From assembly GCF_001705435.1 (NCBI RefSeq), contig NZ_MDEN01000063.1:1-64000 (forward strand): a stretch of DNA of 64,000 nt, read 5' to 3'. This stretch comes from Pseudomonas graminis. GTDB lineage: Bacteria; Pseudomonadota; Gammaproteobacteria; Pseudomonadales; Pseudomonadaceae. Shown here piece by piece: positions 1-9,780 of the stretch. The position numbers and the translations under genes are program-made. Positions within the stretch are counted from its first letter, which is position 1. Every line of letters starts with the position of its first letter. Below the pieces are notes generated by a model. It searched no databases, had not been told where the DNA came from, and saw only the letters and a list, made by a program, of their open reading frames with translations.

Positions 1-104
1 TAGAGCGTTGGAACCACCTGATCCCATCCCGAACTCAGCAGTGAAACGATGCATCGCCGATGGTAGTGTGGGGTTTCCCCATGTGAGAGTAGGTCATCGT
101 CAAG
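1..104 (+). rRNA. rrf: 5S ribosomal RNA, 3' part (5' end outside window)
   Basis: The first bases carry the conserved 5S segments GAACCACCTGATCCCATC and CCGATGGTAGTGTGGGG, and the 3' strand of helix I (GTCATCGTCAAG) closes it near base 104. Only about 15 nt of the 5' end are missing. This marks the end of an rrn operon transcribed on the plus strand, and a strong terminator follows directly. The exact 3' nucleotide is uncertain by one or two bases. Confidence 0.95.
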
Positions 105-115
105 ATTAAATTCCG

Positions 116-152
116 AAACCCCATTTGCGAAAGCAGATGGGGTTTTGTTTTT
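116..152 (+). terminator. rrn operon terminator
   Basis: A GC-rich stem AACCCCAT/ATGGGGTT with the loop region TTGCGAAAGCAG is followed by TTGTTTTTG. This is a rho-independent terminator immediately downstream of the 5S gene. Confidence 0.9.
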
Positions 153-173
153 GCGCGCGATAAAAGAATAGAG

Positions 174-202
174 CAAAAAAAACCACCCCGTAGGGTGGTC
201 TC
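174..202 (-). terminator. queD terminator
   Basis: Read on the minus strand, the stem GACCACCC/GGGTGGTT with loop TACG is followed by a run of eight T. It lies 16 nt beyond the queD stop codon, so it ends that transcript. Confidence 0.85.
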
Positions 203-217
203 CATTCCCAACGCTGA

Positions 218-574
218 TCAGTCACCACGATAGACGCAACCGCTAGTACAGGTTTCGTGAATCCGTATAGCGGACAACTCTGGCAGCAGCGGCTTAAGCT
301 CTTTCCAAATCCACTTCACCAGCACTTCACTGGTCGGATTTTCGAGGCCGGGAATGTCATTCAGGTAGTTATGGTCCAGGCGCTCGTACAGAGGCTTGAA
401 GATTGTCTTGATCTCGGAGAAGTCGCGAATCCAGCCGGTATGCGGATCCGGTTCGCCCTGCAGATAGATCGCTACACGGAACGAGTGACCGTGCAGACGT
501 CCGCACTTGTGTCCGTCCGGCACGTGAGGGAGCCGGTGAGCGGACTCGAACGTAAATTCTTTAAAAATTTCCAC
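218..574 (-). CDS. queD: 6-carboxy-5,6,7,8-tetrahydropterin synthase QueD
   Basis: Converts 7,8-dihydroneopterin triphosphate to 6-carboxytetrahydropterin, the second step of queuosine/preQ0 synthesis in the cytoplasm. The 118-residue product has the zinc ligands and fold signature of the 6-pyruvoyl-tetrahydropterin synthase family: FESAHRLP near the N-terminus, CGRLHGHSF with the paired His, LDHNYLND, the conserved Glu in NPTSE, and a C-terminal ETCTSG segment. A GTG start at 574 is chosen because family members begin at [13 protein letters not shown]. An in-frame start at 622 would add 16 unrelated residues. It is a single gene with its own terminator, flanked by the rrn operon and the patatin gene. 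Confidence 0.95.
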   Translation of the reverse strand: MEIFKEFTFESAHRLPHVPDGHKCGRLHGHSFRVAIYLQGEPDPHTGWIRDFSEIKTIFKPLYERLDHNYLNDIPGLENPTSEVLVKWIWKELKPLLPELSAIRIHETCTSGCVYRGD

Positions 575-678
575 GGTGATATAAGCCTTGAGAAGTGGCG
601 ATCGCCTGCGCGATAAATGCAAGCTGCGAGTTTATCAGCAATGGTTTGGCGAGTGACAGGCTGAACCTGACCACGTGG

Positions 679-1761
679 TTAAACCAGAGGCTCCAGCCGT
701 TCGGCGAGACGGCCAGTGTCTACGAGCTCCAGAAACTCATCCCCCAGCCGCTGGCTGCTTTCCATTGCAGTGCGCCAGTACCGTTGCCGATCTGCATCCC
801 TCCCGACGAACCGTTTGAAATCGCTTCTATCAGGCAGCTTGTCGTAGGGCAGCGTAGCCAGGTACGCGTGTGAGGGAGCCAGCAGCACCACGTCTTGAAG
901 CCGAGTCTGGTCGCCTCTGCGCCATGGCAGTGCCTTGTCAAACCAACCCGGAATGATTTTGTCGGTGAAGTGCGGATACAGCACGATGTCGCTTCCGCTG
1001 TACGGAAGGTCCAGATGGTAGTCGAGCAGGCCGCCGTCGCGGAACATCCCTGCGCCGACACCGGGTATCTCTCCAACGCCCTCCATGACCATCGGAATGG
1101 AGCCAGACGCCAGCAATGCCTGGCGCAGGTTCAGTGTGCCCAGCGGCAAGCAACACGATGGGAAGTCAGTCAATGGCAGCAGGGGAGGGACGAGGCGTGG
1201 GTCGTGCATGACCAGTCGTTCGAAATGTCGCGACAGGCGTGCGCGCCCGATCAGGTTATCAGCGACGACAGCCCCTAGCCCCAGGCTTAACCCTGCGCGA
1301 TGATCCCGGGCAAGCAAGCCCCGACTTCTGACGATCATCACGTTAAGACGGTAATGAGCATTCGCCAGAACGTGTGCATCATTCGCCTGCAAAAGCGCAT
1401 CAAGCATCGTCACGCAGCTTCGGGTGACCTGTGCCATCGTCACGCCTTTGGCGAAACTCTGCTCGTTGTACAGGTGGCCAAGTCGCCGGATACCTGCAAC
1501 CGGGTCCGGCAGGCAGGCGCTAGCAAATCGCCACGAACCGATAGAGGCGCCAATCAACGATCGCTCCCGTTGAGCCCGGGGCAGCCATTCACCGAACAGC
1601 GCCAGATCCAGGCCCTGAATGCCCAATGCTTTCGGACCACCCGCGGCGCCAGGGATGATGCCGACATCTATCGGCGATAGGCCTTGCTCCCTGATCCGCG
1701 TCATCGCACGCCTGCCGGCCTTGATAGTCAATGCCGGGTATTTGATCTGAATGTTGCTCAT
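679..1761 (-). CDS. patatin-like phospholipase family protein
   Basis: Predicted cytoplasmic serine acyl hydrolase of 360 residues. The patatin hallmarks are in order: a glycine-rich oxyanion-hole stretch GAAGGPKALG (38-47), the nucleophile elbow GASIG with Ser73, and the catalytic Asp in FRDGGLLDYH (Asp242). The dyad Ser73/Asp242 is the family's catalytic pair. No signal peptide is visible. Start 1761 is preferred to an upstream in-frame ATG (1812) because GGAGGGG lies five bases before it. It is transcribed away from the PepSY/two-component operon. The substrate cannot be told from sequence; phospholipid or another acyl ester is likely. Confidence 0.88.
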   Translation of the reverse strand: MSNIQIKYPALTIKAGRRAMTRIREQGLSPIDVGIIPGAAGGPKALGIQGLDLALFGEWLPRAQRERSLIGASIGSWRFASACLPDPVAGIRRLGHLYNEQSFAKGVTMAQVTRSCVTMLDALLQANDAHVLANAHYRLNVMIVRSRGLLARDHRAGLSLGLGAVVADNLIGRARLSRHFERLVMHDPRLVPPLLPLTDFPSCCLPLGTLNLRQALLASGSIPMVMEGVGEIPGVGAGMFRDGGLLDYHLDLPYSGSDIVLYPHFTDKIIPGWFDKALPWRRGDQTRLQDVVLLAPSHAYLATLPYDKLPDRSDFKRFVGRDADRQRYWRTAMESSQRLGDEFLELVDTGRLAERLEPLV

Positions 1762-1923
1762 GGCCCCTCCGGGTCGGACAGGGGCGAAGTATATCGTGGG
1801 TCCCGCTTTCATCCACTGGAGGCTCGACGGGTAGTGGCACGTAGCCAGATAAATTCAGCTTCAATTAAGTTCGCCCGTTTATGGTGGGTTCCGTGAACAA
1901 CCAGACCCCTACGGAGATCCACC

Positions 1924-2232
1924 ATGAAAATCCTGACTGCCTTTATCGCTGCCACTGCACTCACTGTCACAGCCGGTTATGTCCAGGCCCGGGATTTAGG
2001 TCCTGATGAGGCGCTGAAACTGCGCGATGCAGGTACTATTCAGTCCTTTGAAAAACTCAACGCTGTCGCCTTGGCCAAGCACCCTAAATCCACCATTACT
2101 GATACCGAGCTGGAACAGGAATATGGCAAGTACGTTTACCAGATCGAACTGCGCGATGCGCAAGGTGTGGAGTGGGACGTTGAAGTGGACGCCGTCAGCG
2201 GGCAGATTCTCAAAGATCACCAGGACGCCTGA
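1924..2232 (+). CDS. PepSY domain-containing periplasmic protein (BqsP-like)
   Basis: A 102-residue protein with a cleavable signal peptide (basic MK start, hydrophobic core to about residue 19, cleavage near VQARD). One PepSY-like domain follows, with the typical YVYQIELRDAQG and a closing VDAVSGQILKD strand. PepSY domains are thought to modulate periplasmic partners such as peptidases or sensor kinases. A good RBS (GGAGATCCACC) precedes the ATG. The stop overlaps the next gene's ATG, so it is the first gene of a four-gene signalling operon. The layout matches the Pseudomonas bqs/car locus, where such proteins precede an Fe(II)/Ca(II)-responsive two-component pair; that orthology is inferred from order. 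Confidence 0.88.
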   Translation: MKILTAFIAATALTVTAGYVQARDLGPDEALKLRDAGTIQSFEKLNAVALAKHPKSTITDTELEQEYGKYVYQIELRDAQGVEWDVEVDAVSGQILKDHQDA

Positions 2233-2561
2233 TGATCGCCAGTAAGCGTCCCGCCAAGCGTTTCGTTTACTGTCTGGTGGCCGTATGTGCGGTCACCTCG
2301 AGCCTGGAGTGCCTGGCTCGGGACCTGAATCAGGACGAGGTGCTTGAGCTGCGAAGGAAAGGCGTAATTCTGCCGCTTGAGCAGTTCATTGATCAGGCAT
2401 TAGGGCGTTACCCCGGCTCTAAGTTGCTTGAGGCCGAACTTGAGGAAAAACACGGCGTGTTGGTGTATGAGATTGAGCTTCTCACTGCCGATCATGTGGT
2501 GCGCGAGCTGAAATTCGATGCCGGTGACAGCCGCCTGTTGCAAGACAAGGAAGACGATTGA
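2232..2561 (+). CDS. PepSY domain-containing periplasmic protein (BqsQ-like)
   Basis: 109 residues, paralogous to the gene just before it. It has a basic N-terminus, a hydrophobic signal segment (about 12-27), cleavage near CLARD, the shared motif [15 protein letters not shown], then a PepSY-like domain ending [10 protein letters not shown] and a strand closing with [13 protein letters not shown]. It overlaps its upstream neighbour by one base and the response regulator by one base (TGATG), which implies translational coupling. Tandem PepSY proteins ahead of the kinase suggest they report on or tune its periplasmic sensing. No ligand residues can be assigned. Confidence 0.87.
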   Translation: MIASKRPAKRFVYCLVAVCAVTSSLECLARDLNQDEVLELRRKGVILPLEQFIDQALGRYPGSKLLEAELEEKHGVLVYEIELLTADHVVRELKFDAGDSRLLQDKEDD

Positions 2562-3229
2562 TGCGTTTGTTATTGGTTGAGGACCACGTTCCTTTGGCGG
2601 ACGAGCTCATCAGTACGCTGGGCCGGCAAGGCTACGCGATCGACTGGCTGACCGACGGCCGCGACGCCATTCATCAAGGTGCCACCGAGCCCTACGACCT
2701 GATCGTGCTTGACCTCGGTCTGCCGGGGGTTCCGGGGCTTGAGGTCCTGCAGAAATGGCGCTCCGGCGGGCTGTCCACGCCTGTCCTCATTCTGACCGCG
2801 CGGGCCTCTTGGGCCGAGCGTATCGAGGGCCTCAAGGCCGGCGCCGACGACTACCTGACCAAACCCTTCCATCCCGAGGAACTGCAGTTGCGCATTCAGG
2901 CGCTGCTTCGCCGTGTCCGAGGTCTGGCCAACCAACCGAAACTCGAAGCCGCAGGCCTGCACCTGGACGAGGGGCGCCAGTGCGTCAGTCGCGGTGAGGA
3001 GGACATTCAACTGACGGCGGCGGAATTTCGCCTGCTCCGTTATTTCATGCTGCACCCCGGGCAGATACTCTCCAAGAGCCACTTGGCAGAGCACCTTTAT
3101 GATGGGGAGAACGAACGGGACTCGAACGTCATCGAGGTCCATGTCAATCATTTGCGTCGCAAGCTTGGCCGCGCCGTTGTCGAGACGCGGCGTGGACAGG
3201 GCTATCGTTTTGCCGGGACGGGCGAGTGA
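2561..3229 (+). CDS. bqsR: OmpR-family response regulator (BqsR/CarR-like)
   Basis: DNA-binding response regulator of 222 residues. The receiver domain spans 1-115 with the acidic pocket VEDH near residue 8, the phosphoacceptor Asp51 in [10 protein letters not shown], and the switch Lys in LTKPF near 101. An OmpR/PhoB winged helix follows (about 125-220), with [12 protein letters not shown] and the recognition-helix region [15 protein letters not shown]. The ATG at 2561 overlaps the preceding stop, and a TTG one codon upstream is unlikely. It is coupled by overlap to the downstream kinase. The gene symbol rests on context (two PepSY genes, then RR, then HK, near a CtpM-like receptor and nuo as in P. 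aeruginosa) and should be confirmed by homology search. Confidence 0.9.
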   Translation: MRLLLVEDHVPLADELISTLGRQGYAIDWLTDGRDAIHQGATEPYDLIVLDLGLPGVPGLEVLQKWRSGGLSTPVLILTARASWAERIEGLKAGADDYLTKPFHPEELQLRIQALLRRVRGLANQPKLEAAGLHLDEGRQCVSRGEEDIQLTAAEFRLLRYFMLHPGQILSKSHLAEHLYDGENERDSNVIEVHVNHLRRKLGRAVVETRRGQGYRFAGTGE

Positions 3230-4584
3230 GGTCCATTCAGCGACGGTTGAGTCTGGGCCTGATCAGCGTGCTGTTGATTGTCGGGTTGGTCTTGGCGCAG
3301 ATCAGCCTGTGGCTGTTTGAAGTGGGCTTGCAGCGATACCTCGAGTCTGGCCTGCGCAATGAAAGCGAACTGCTGCTGGTGGCACTGGTTCGCGGTCCGG
3401 ACGGCTTGCAGCTCGACGAGCATCGGCTGTCGCCCGGCTACCAACGACCTTATTCCGGCCATTATTTCCGGATTGATTTCGACCAGGGTCATTGGCGGTC
3501 GCGCTCGTTGTGGGATCTGGAGTTGCCGCATCCCGGGCAGCCCGGATTGCATGCCGATCTTGGCCTGGAAAAGACCGATCAATCGCTGTTGTTGCTGCAC
3601 ACCGATTACCGCAAGTTCGGCCAGACCATCTCCATCACCGTCGCTCAGGACTACACCCCGGTGCGAGACAGTTTTGCACTGGTCCAGCGCATCGGTCTCG
3701 GGTTAGGGCTGATGGCCCTGATCTTGATTCTGGTGTTGCAGCGCGTCACCGTTCGCCGCGCCTTGCGCCCCTTGGAAAGGGCCAGAGAACAGATTTTCCA
3801 GCTGCAACAAGGGCAGCGATCGCAACTTGATGAGCGAGTGCCGGTGGAACTCGAGCCCTTGGTCGCGCAGATCAATCATCTGCTAGCCCACACCGAGGAC
3901 AGTCTCAAACGTTCTCGCAATGCCCTTGGCAACCTGGGCCACGCGCTGAAGACGCCGCTCGCGGTCCTGATGAGCCTGGCCGAAGGCGACAAGCTGGCCG
4001 GCCACCCGCATGTGCGCGACACCCTGCGCGATCAATTGCAGCACATTCAGCAGCGTCTTGAGCGTGAACTTAATCGTGCGCGGTTGTCAGGCGATGCCTT
4101 GCCGGGCTCGCGGTTTGATTGCGCTGCGGAGATTCCCGGGCTGTTCTCCACCTTGCGGATGATTCATGGCGAGCACCTTGAGCTCAGCAGTGAAATCGGT
4201 GCGGGTCTGTTTCTGCCGTGGGACCGTGAGGACATCCTCGAATTGCTCGGCAACATCATGGACAACGCCTGCAAGTGGGCCGACAGCCAGGTCAGCCTGA
4301 CCATTGCCAAGCACGCTGACGGCTACTGCCTGCTGATCGACGACGACGGCCCGGGCATCCCCGTGGAGCATCGCGATGACGTCATCGGCCGTGGCAATCG
4401 CCTGGACGAGCAAGTGACCGGCCACGGTCTGGGACTCGGCATCGTCAAGGACATCGTCGAGGCGTGGGGCGGGCGCATTCAGTTGCTGGACAGCCCCATG
4501 GGCGGGCTGCAAGTGCGAATCGATTTGCCCGAGCGAATCAGCCCGCAACTGCCGGGGAGCGAAAGCGCACGTCAATCCTCATGA
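3226..4584 (+). CDS. bqsS: membrane sensor histidine kinase (BqsS/CarS-like)
   Basis: 452 residues, GTG start overlapping the regulator's stop. It has a TM helix at 9-28, a periplasmic region to about 155 rich in acidic residues and His, a second TM around 160-180, a HAMP-like linker, a DHp helix with phosphoacceptor His239 in LGHALKTPL, and a C-terminal HATPase with N box DNACKWAD, G1 DDDGPGIP and G2 GHGLGLG. It autophosphorylates and passes phosphate to the adjacent regulator. The canonical RExxE iron motif described for BqsS was not found verbatim in the periplasmic part (RNESE is the nearest), so the signal may differ. Function class is certain; the ligand is inferred. Confidence 0.9.
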   Translation: MRSIQRRLSLGLISVLLIVGLVLAQISLWLFEVGLQRYLESGLRNESELLLVALVRGPDGLQLDEHRLSPGYQRPYSGHYFRIDFDQGHWRSRSLWDLELPHPGQPGLHADLGLEKTDQSLLLLHTDYRKFGQTISITVAQDYTPVRDSFALVQRIGLGLGLMALILILVLQRVTVRRALRPLERAREQIFQLQQGQRSQLDERVPVELEPLVAQINHLLAHTEDSLKRSRNALGNLGHALKTPLAVLMSLAEGDKLAGHPHVRDTLRDQLQHIQQRLERELNRARLSGDALPGSRFDCAAEIPGLFSTLRMIHGEHLELSSEIGAGLFLPWDREDILELLGNIMDNACKWADSQVSLTIAKHADGYCLLIDDDGPGIPVEHRDDVIGRGNRLDEQVTGHGLGLGIVKDIVEAWGGRIQLLDSPMGGLQVRIDLPERISPQLPGSESARQSS

Positions 4585-4666
4585 CCTCAACTTTTTGCGC
4601 GCCGGGCCGTTAACCGTAAAGGAACCCCAACGGCTCAACGCACAAAAACAAAGGGTCATGACTGCT

Positions 4667-6346
4667 ATGCGGCTAAATCTCAAAGCCAAAGTACTTTCGC
4701 TCGCGGTGCTCCCGGTATTGGTGTTCGCACTGATCATCAGCGCCAGCACCGTCATCATGCTGCGTGAACAGGGCAAGCGCGAAGTCGAGGAAACCCGCCA
4801 GCACCTGCTCGCGGAGGCCAAAGCCACGTTACAAAGTTACGTGGCTGTCGCGCTGGGCACCATCAAACCGCTGTATGACGCCTCGGCCCCGGGTGACATG
4901 GAGGCCCGCGCGCAAGTCATCAAAATGCTCTCTCAGGTCAACTACGCCAAGGACGGATACTTCTTCGGTTACGATTCTCAGGCGGTGCGGCTGTTCAAGG
5001 GCAATAGTCCGGACGGCATCGGCAAGAGCTTCAAAGACGCCCGCGATCCGAACGGTGTTTTCGTCAATGCTGGTCTCGTTGACGTCGCGAAAGCAGGTAC
5101 TCATTACCTGGAATATTCCTCGGCGCTGCCCGGTTCGAGCGAACTGGTGCCCAAACTGGGGTATACCGAATACCTGCCGAAGTGGGACATGGCGTTCGGG
5201 TCGTCGATCAACCTGGACAACATCGATGCCAAAGTCACGGAGCTGCAGAAGAATGTCGCCGAGCGCCGGCAGAGCATGCTTGTCAGCATCATCGGCATCA
5301 CGCTGCTGGTACTGGTGATCATCGCGGCGGCGGGTTTCTGGATCGCGGGCGGTATCCTGCGGCCCCTGCGCCTGATGAAAGCCAACCTCGATGACATCGC
5401 CGCCGGTGAGGGTGATCTGACCCGGCGTCTGGCGGTGACCTCCCAGGACGAACTTGGCGATCTGGCGGGTTCGTTCAACCGCTTCGTCGACAAGATTCAC
5501 GGGCTGGTCCGGCAGATCGCCGAAATGACCTCTCAATTGACCGGGCTTGTGGGTGAAGTGACCGATCAGGCGCAGCGTTCCGAGCAGGCCATGGAGCGTC
5601 AGCGTCACGAGACCGATCAGGTGGCTACGGCGATTAATCAGATGTCGGCCGCGGCCCAGGAAGTCGCGAAGAGCGCGCAGGGTGCCTCGGTGGCTGCGCA
5701 GCAAACCGATGCCGAAGGTCAGGCCGCCAAGCGAGTGGTCGACGGCAGCATTCAGCAGATTCACGCGTTGGTGAACGACATCCGCGACAGCGGTACGTCA
5801 CTGGACAGCCTGCAGAATGACGTGTCGTCCATCGTCGGCGTGCTCGGGGTGATTCGTTCCATCGCCGATCAGACCAATCTCCTGGCGCTCAACGCCGCGA
5901 TCGAAGCCGCGCGTGCCGGGGAAGCGGGTCGCGGGTTCGCAGTGGTAGCGGATGAGGTGCGTGCGTTGGCCAGCCGCACGCAGCAAAGCACTCAGGAAAT
6001 TCAAGGCATGATCGACCGTTTGCAGCAGGGCACCCACGGCGCGGTGCAGGCCATGAAACGTTCGAGCGAGGCGGGCGACGGGACTTCCGCTCGCGCCAAC
6101 GAAGCCGGCGCGTCGCTGGACACCATCGGTCAACTGATCGGCACTATCAACGCGATGAACGCGCAGATTGCCAGCGCTGCAGAAGAGCAGACGGCCGTGG
6201 CGGAAGAGATCAATCGCAGCGTCCACCAGATCGCCGTGGCGGTCGAAAGCGTGGCCGATGAAACCCGCCACAGCGCCTCCACGTCACGTAACCTCACGGC
6301 GCTTAACCAACGCCTCGGCCAGTTGGTTCGGCAGTTCAGAATCTAG
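4667..6346 (+). CDS. methyl-accepting chemotaxis protein with single Cache domain (CtpM-like)
   Basis: Inner-membrane chemoreceptor of about 559 residues. TM1 is at about 10-32. The periplasmic sCache_2-type sensor (about 35-200) contains KDGYFFGYD and [16 protein letters not shown]2 is near 215-240, then HAMP, then a long cytoplasmic coiled coil with the signalling tip [16 protein letters not shown] (about 404-419) and [12 protein letters not shown]. Cache receptors of this type in Pseudomonas bind small organic acids such as malate; here that is inference from domain type and position near nuo. The start may be 4658 or 4667. The AAGGG at 4652-4656 is too close to the first and somewhat far from the second. 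It follows the kinase gene, but a separate promoter is possible. Confidence 0.92.
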   Translation: MRLNLKAKVLSLAVLPVLVFALIISASTVIMLREQGKREVEETRQHLLAEAKATLQSYVAVALGTIKPLYDASAPGDMEARAQVIKMLSQVNYAKDGYFFGYDSQAVRLFKGNSPDGIGKSFKDARDPNGVFVNAGLVDVAKAGTHYLEYSSALPGSSELVPKLGYTEYLPKWDMAFGSSINLDNIDAKVTELQKNVAERRQSMLVSIIGITLLVLVIIAAAGFWIAGGILRPLRLMKANLDDIAAGEGDLTRRLAVTSQDELGDLAGSFNRFVDKIHGLVRQIAEMTSQLTGLVGEVTDQAQRSEQAMERQRHETDQVATAINQMSAAAQEVAKSAQGASVAAQQTDAEGQAAKRVVDGSIQQIHALVNDIRDSGTSLDSLQNDVSSIVGVLGVIRSIADQTNLLALNAAIEAARAGEAGRGFAVVADEVRALASRTQQSTQEIQGMIDRLQQGTHGAVQAMKRSSEAGDGTSARANEAGASLDTIGQLIGTINAMNAQIASAAEEQTAVAEEINRSVHQIAVAVESVADETRHSASTSRNLTALNQRLGQLVRQFRI

Positions 6347-6487
6347 ACGGGGCGGCGGGCCTCGCTCGGGGCCCGCTGTCAGCGCTTCCTCCACTGACCG
6401 TGCACTTCAGGCGCGGCACTCCTGCGGCGATTGACGGACTAAGCATCAGACCGTGTGCTTGGCGCGGTGTAATGACATGGAAGAAAC

Positions 6488-7552
6488 ATGAACGAAACCG
6501 CGCTGCAAAAGAAAACCCTCCTGCTGTTATTGATACTGGTCACCATCGCGTTTATCTGGATTCTGCTGCCATTCTACGGCGCGGTGTTCTGGGCGGTGAT
6601 CCTCGGGATCATCTTCGCGCCGCTGCAACGCCGTCTGTTGGCCCGCTTCGGCTGGCAGCGCAACCTGACGTCCCTTTGTACGCTGATGATCTGTCTGGTC
6701 ATCGCGATTCTGCCGGTCATCGTCATTGCGGCGTTGATGGTTCAGGAGGGGGCGACGCTCTACAAGAATGTGGAAAGTGGTCAGCTCGACATCGCCAAGT
6801 ACCTGGCTGAATTCAAAGTGCTGCTGCCGCCCTATGTGCAGCATTGGCTTGATCGTCTGGGCATGGGAGATTTCAACGGGCTGCGCGACAAGATCGCCAA
6901 AAGCGCGATGCAGGGCAGCAATTACCTGGCGACCCAGGCGTTCAGCTTCGGGCAGGGTACGTTCGATTTCGTGGTCAGTTTTTTCATCATGCTCTACCTG
7001 CTGTTCTTTTTCCTGCGTGACGGACAGGACCTTACCCGCAAGATCCGCATCGCGATTCCGTTGGCCGAGCCTCAGAAACGCCGATTGCAGTTGAAATTCA
7101 CGCGTGTTGTGCGTGCAACGGTGAAGGGCAATATTGTCGTGGCCGTGACGCAAGGCGCGTTGGGCGGGTTTATTTTCTGGGCACTGGATATCCCGAGCGC
7201 TTTGCTGTGGGCGGTGATGATGGCGTTTCTGTCGTTGCTGCCGGCGGTGGGGGCGGGGATTGTCTGGGCGCCGGTTGCGCTGTATTTCCTGCTCAGCGGG
7301 ATGATCTGGCAGGGTGTGGTGTTGGGGCTGTTTGGGGTGTTTGTGATCGGGCTGGTGGATAACGTGTTGCGTCCGATCCTGGTGGGCAAGGATACGCGGA
7401 TGCCCGATTATCTGATTCTGATCTCGACGCTGGGCGGTATGGCGGTGTTCGGGCTGAACGGGTTCGTGATCGGGCCGATGGTGGCGGCGTTGTTTATGTC
7501 GACGTGGGCGTTGTTTACCGGCGACAAGAAAACCATTCGATTGCCTGGTTAG
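6488..7552 (+). CDS. AI-2E family transporter (PerM/YdiK-type permease)
   Basis: 354-residue polytopic inner-membrane protein. Hydrophobic helices lie at about 10-30, 31-48, 60-85, 150-172 and in a C-terminal block from about 205 to 340, separated by a soluble loop (about 90-145). This is the topology of the AI-2E/PerM family (DUF20). Conserved features include the FFLRDG motif after TM5 and DNVLRPILVGK in the C-terminal part. Family members are proposed exporters or exchangers; substrates are mostly unknown and the AI-2 name is historical. GGAAGAAAC precedes the ATG. It stands alone and converges on nuoN across a long palindrome. Confidence 0.9.
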   Translation: MNETALQKKTLLLLLILVTIAFIWILLPFYGAVFWAVILGIIFAPLQRRLLARFGWQRNLTSLCTLMICLVIAILPVIVIAALMVQEGATLYKNVESGQLDIAKYLAEFKVLLPPYVQHWLDRLGMGDFNGLRDKIAKSAMQGSNYLATQAFSFGQGTFDFVVSFFIMLYLLFFFLRDGQDLTRKIRIAIPLAEPQKRRLQLKFTRVVRATVKGNIVVAVTQGALGGFIFWALDIPSALLWAVMMAFLSLLPAVGAGIVWAPVALYFLLSGMIWQGVVLGLFGVFVIGLVDNVLRPILVGKDTRMPDYLILISTLGGMAVFGLNGFVIGPMVAALFMSTWALFTGDKKTIRLPG

Positions 7553-7564
7553 CGTGTGTTTTAA

Positions 7565-8234
7565 GATCAAGATCTAAAGCGTCTGCCTAAGGGCGGACTG
7601 TTTCGCCTTCGGCGAGTTACTTGGAAAAGCACCCCAAGTAACCAAGGGTGCTTGCTCCTGGTTGGGCCCTTCCTTCGTCAGGGTTCCTTCACTCCGGTCT
7701 CGCTCCGTGGGCCGCGCCGAACGGACATCCATGTCCTGACGGCGCTCTCGCCGCATCCATGCGGCTCGGCCCACTGCGCGAGACCTCCGTTCAGCCTGCA
7801 CCCAAGTCGCGATTGGCGGTGTTTGAGCCTTTTGCGTGTGAAGATCAAAAGCACATCTAAAGCAGATCAAGGGCTTCCCGGCTAAAGCCAGTCCTACAGG
7901 TATTCGCGCACGGTCAGTAGGACCGGCTTTAGCCGGGAAGCTGTTGATCTTGATCTTCATACACAGCAGTCCAGACGACACCCATCGCGACTTGGGTGCA
8001 GGCCGAACGCAGACGACGCGGAGTGGGCCGAGCGGCATGGATGCCGCGAGAGCGCCGTTAGGACATGGATGTCCGTTCGGCGCGGGCCCACGGAGCGTCG
8101 TCGAAGTGAGGGAACCCTGACGAAGGAAGGGCCTAACCGAGAGCAAGCACCCTTGGTTACTTGGGGTGCTTTTCCAAGTAACTCGCCGAAGGCGAAACCG
8201 AGGCCGTTAGGCCGTTAGGCCGACGCTCTTGATC
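7565..8234. repeat. long imperfect palindrome (~670 bp) between convergent operons
   Basis: The left half (best matched 7601-7813) and right half (7985-8199) are inverted copies. Blocks such as TTTCGCCTTCGGCGAGTTAC, CACCCCAAGTAACCAAGG and GGACATCCATGTCCT recur as reverse complements. Symmetry extends outward (GATCAAGA...TCTTGATC) and inward through TGAAGATCAA to a REP pair at the centre. Open frames here (for example 7574-8146 minus) are by-products of the symmetry, with no protein family features. Known Pseudomonas intergenic repeats resemble parts of it. Transcripts from either side would fold into a giant hairpin. No transposase or terminal duplication is visible. Confidence 0.85.
7873..7941. 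repeat. REP pair (REPIN-like) at palindrome centre
   Basis: GCTTCCCGGCTAAAGCC (7873-7889), continuing into AGTCCTAC, is matched by an inverted copy ending GGCTTTAGCCGGGAAGC (7925-7941), with a spacer of about 19 bp. Each unit is itself a small hairpin. This is the classic Pseudomonas REP type, normally dispersed by RAYT transposases; no RAYT gene lies in this window. Confidence 0.85.
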
Positions 8235-8268
8235 CCCGGCTCTTCCAAAGTACTAAAGCCAAAGCCAT

Positions 8269-8301
8269 AAAAAAACCCTGCTCTAGAGCAGGGTTTTTTT
8301 T
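8269..8301 (-). terminator. nuo operon terminator (bidirectional)
   Basis: The perfect stem AAACCCTGCTCTAGAGCAGGGTTT, flanked by A7 and T8 runs, works in both directions. It sits 15 nt beyond the nuoN stop codon, and also faces transcripts coming from the AI-2E permease side. Confidence 0.92.
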
Positions 8302-8315
8302 GCATCACTCACTCA

Positions 8316-9773
8316 TCACAAACCCGCATGGCCCACCAGGGTCAGCAGCGGTTGCGGGTACACGCCCAGGAAGAACGCCAGCAGCGTGATCCCCAACAGC
8401 ATCACGCCACCTGCACGCTGCGCCCAGTTGAACGGGGCGTCGTGGCGCTGGATCTTCGAGTCTTGCAGATACAGCGTCACCATCACACGCAGGTAATAGA
8501 AGACACCAATGGCGCTGCCCACGACCAGCGAACCGGTCAGCCACCACAGGTGCGCTTCGACGCCCGTCGCGATGATGTAGAACTTGCCGATGAAGCCAGT
8601 CGTCAGCGGGATACCGGCCAGGGACAGCATCATCACGGTCAGCACCGCCGTCAGGTACGGACGACGCCAGAACAGGCCGCGGTATTCGAACATCGCGTCG
8701 GCATCGCGGCCGCTGTACGGCGACGACATCAACGTGACCACGCCGAACGCGCCCAGGCTGGTCAGCACGTAGGTGACCAGATAAACGTTGATCGCCTCGA
8801 CCGCCATGCCTTTGCTCGCCACCATCGCGATCATCAGGTAACCGAAGTGCGCAATCGACGAATAGCCCAGCAGACGCTTGAGGTTGTTCTGCGTCAGGGC
8901 CAGCAGGTTACCGACCAGGATCGACGCCACGGCAATGACCGACATCACGTCGGTCAGCACACCACTGGTGGCCGCCGGAGATATCTGGAACAGGCGAACC
9001 AGCACACCGAACACCGCGACCTTACTGGCCGTGGCAAGGAAAGCCGCCACCGGGGCAGGGGCGCCTTCGTACACGTCCGGTGTCCACAAGTGGAACGGCA
9101 CCAGCGACAGCTTGAAGCCCAGACCCACCAGCATCATGCCCAGACCCAGGCTGGCGATCGGGCTTGGCATACCGGTGGCCGCGATAGCCTTGCCGATCTC
9201 GCTGAAACCCAGGCTGCCGGATTCGGCATACAGCAGCGCCATACCGAACAGCAAGAAAGCCGAACCGGCGGCTGACAGCACCATGTACTTGATGCCGCCT
9301 TCCAGCGAACGCTTGTTAAAGAAGGCGTAAGCGACCAGACCGTAGACCGGCACCGACAGCAGTTCCAGACCGATGAACAGGCTTGCCAAGTGTTGCGCAG
9401 CGACCAGTACCAAGCCACCGGCCGCGGCCATCAGGATCAGCAGGTAAAGTTCTTCGCGGTTACCCGGATAGCCCGCCTTGCCTTCACCCAGGTAAGCGTG
9501 AGCCAGCGTGACGCAAGCCAGCGTGGACACCAGGATGATGCCCATGTAGAGGCAGGCGAAGCTGTCGATTTGCAGCAATGGGGTGACCACCAGCGGCGCG
9601 ACTTTCAGCGCCGGGTAGATGGACAGCAAAGCCAGGTTGAGTCCCGCTACCGTCAGCAGGAATGATTGCGAGTGACTGCGACGCCATGCGATGCCCAGCA
9701 TCACCACCACAATGGTGATGCTGGTAATCAGCAGCGGAGCCAGCGCAATAAAGTGTTGAATCGTCAGGTCCAT
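8316..9773 (-). CDS. nuoN: NADH-quinone oxidoreductase subunit N
   Basis: 485-residue antiporter-like proton-channel subunit of respiratory complex I, the last gene of the nuo operon. It is hydrophobic throughout (about 14 helices). The proton-path residues of the family are visible: the Glu in [13 protein letters not shown] (TM5) and the Lys in [11 protein letters not shown] and [13 protein letters not shown] regions. The start is at [11 protein letters not shown] (9773); upstream in-frame codons would add a hydrophilic stretch foreign to the family. It is separated from nuoM by 7 nt, so they are co-transcribed and probably coupled. Confidence 0.97.
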   Translation of the reverse strand: MDLTIQHFIALAPLLITSITIVVVMLGIAWRRSHSQSFLLTVAGLNLALLSIYPALKVAPLVVTPLLQIDSFACLYMGIILVSTLACVTLAHAYLGEGKAGYPGNREELYLLILMAAAGGLVLVAAQHLASLFIGLELLSVPVYGLVAYAFFNKRSLEGGIKYMVLSAAGSAFLLFGMALLYAESGSLGFSEIGKAIAATGMPSPIASLGLGMMLVGLGFKLSLVPFHLWTPDVYEGAPAPVAAFLATASKVAVFGVLVRLFQISPAATSGVLTDVMSVIAVASILVGNLLALTQNNLKRLLGYSSIAHFGYLMIAMVASKGMAVEAINVYLVTYVLTSLGAFGVVTLMSSPYSGRDADAMFEYRGLFWRRPYLTAVLTVMMLSLAGIPLTTGFIGKFYIIATGVEAHLWWLTGSLVVGSAIGVFYYLRVMVTLYLQDSKIQRHDAPFNWAQRAGGVMLLGITLLAFFLGVYPQPLLTLVGHAGL

Positions 9774-9780
9774 AGCGCTC

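Noticed and set aside
7574..8146. 190-codon open frame on the minus strand across the long palindrome
   Set aside because: It lies entirely within inverted-repeat DNA, has no family features, and similar frames arise on both strands from the same symmetry.
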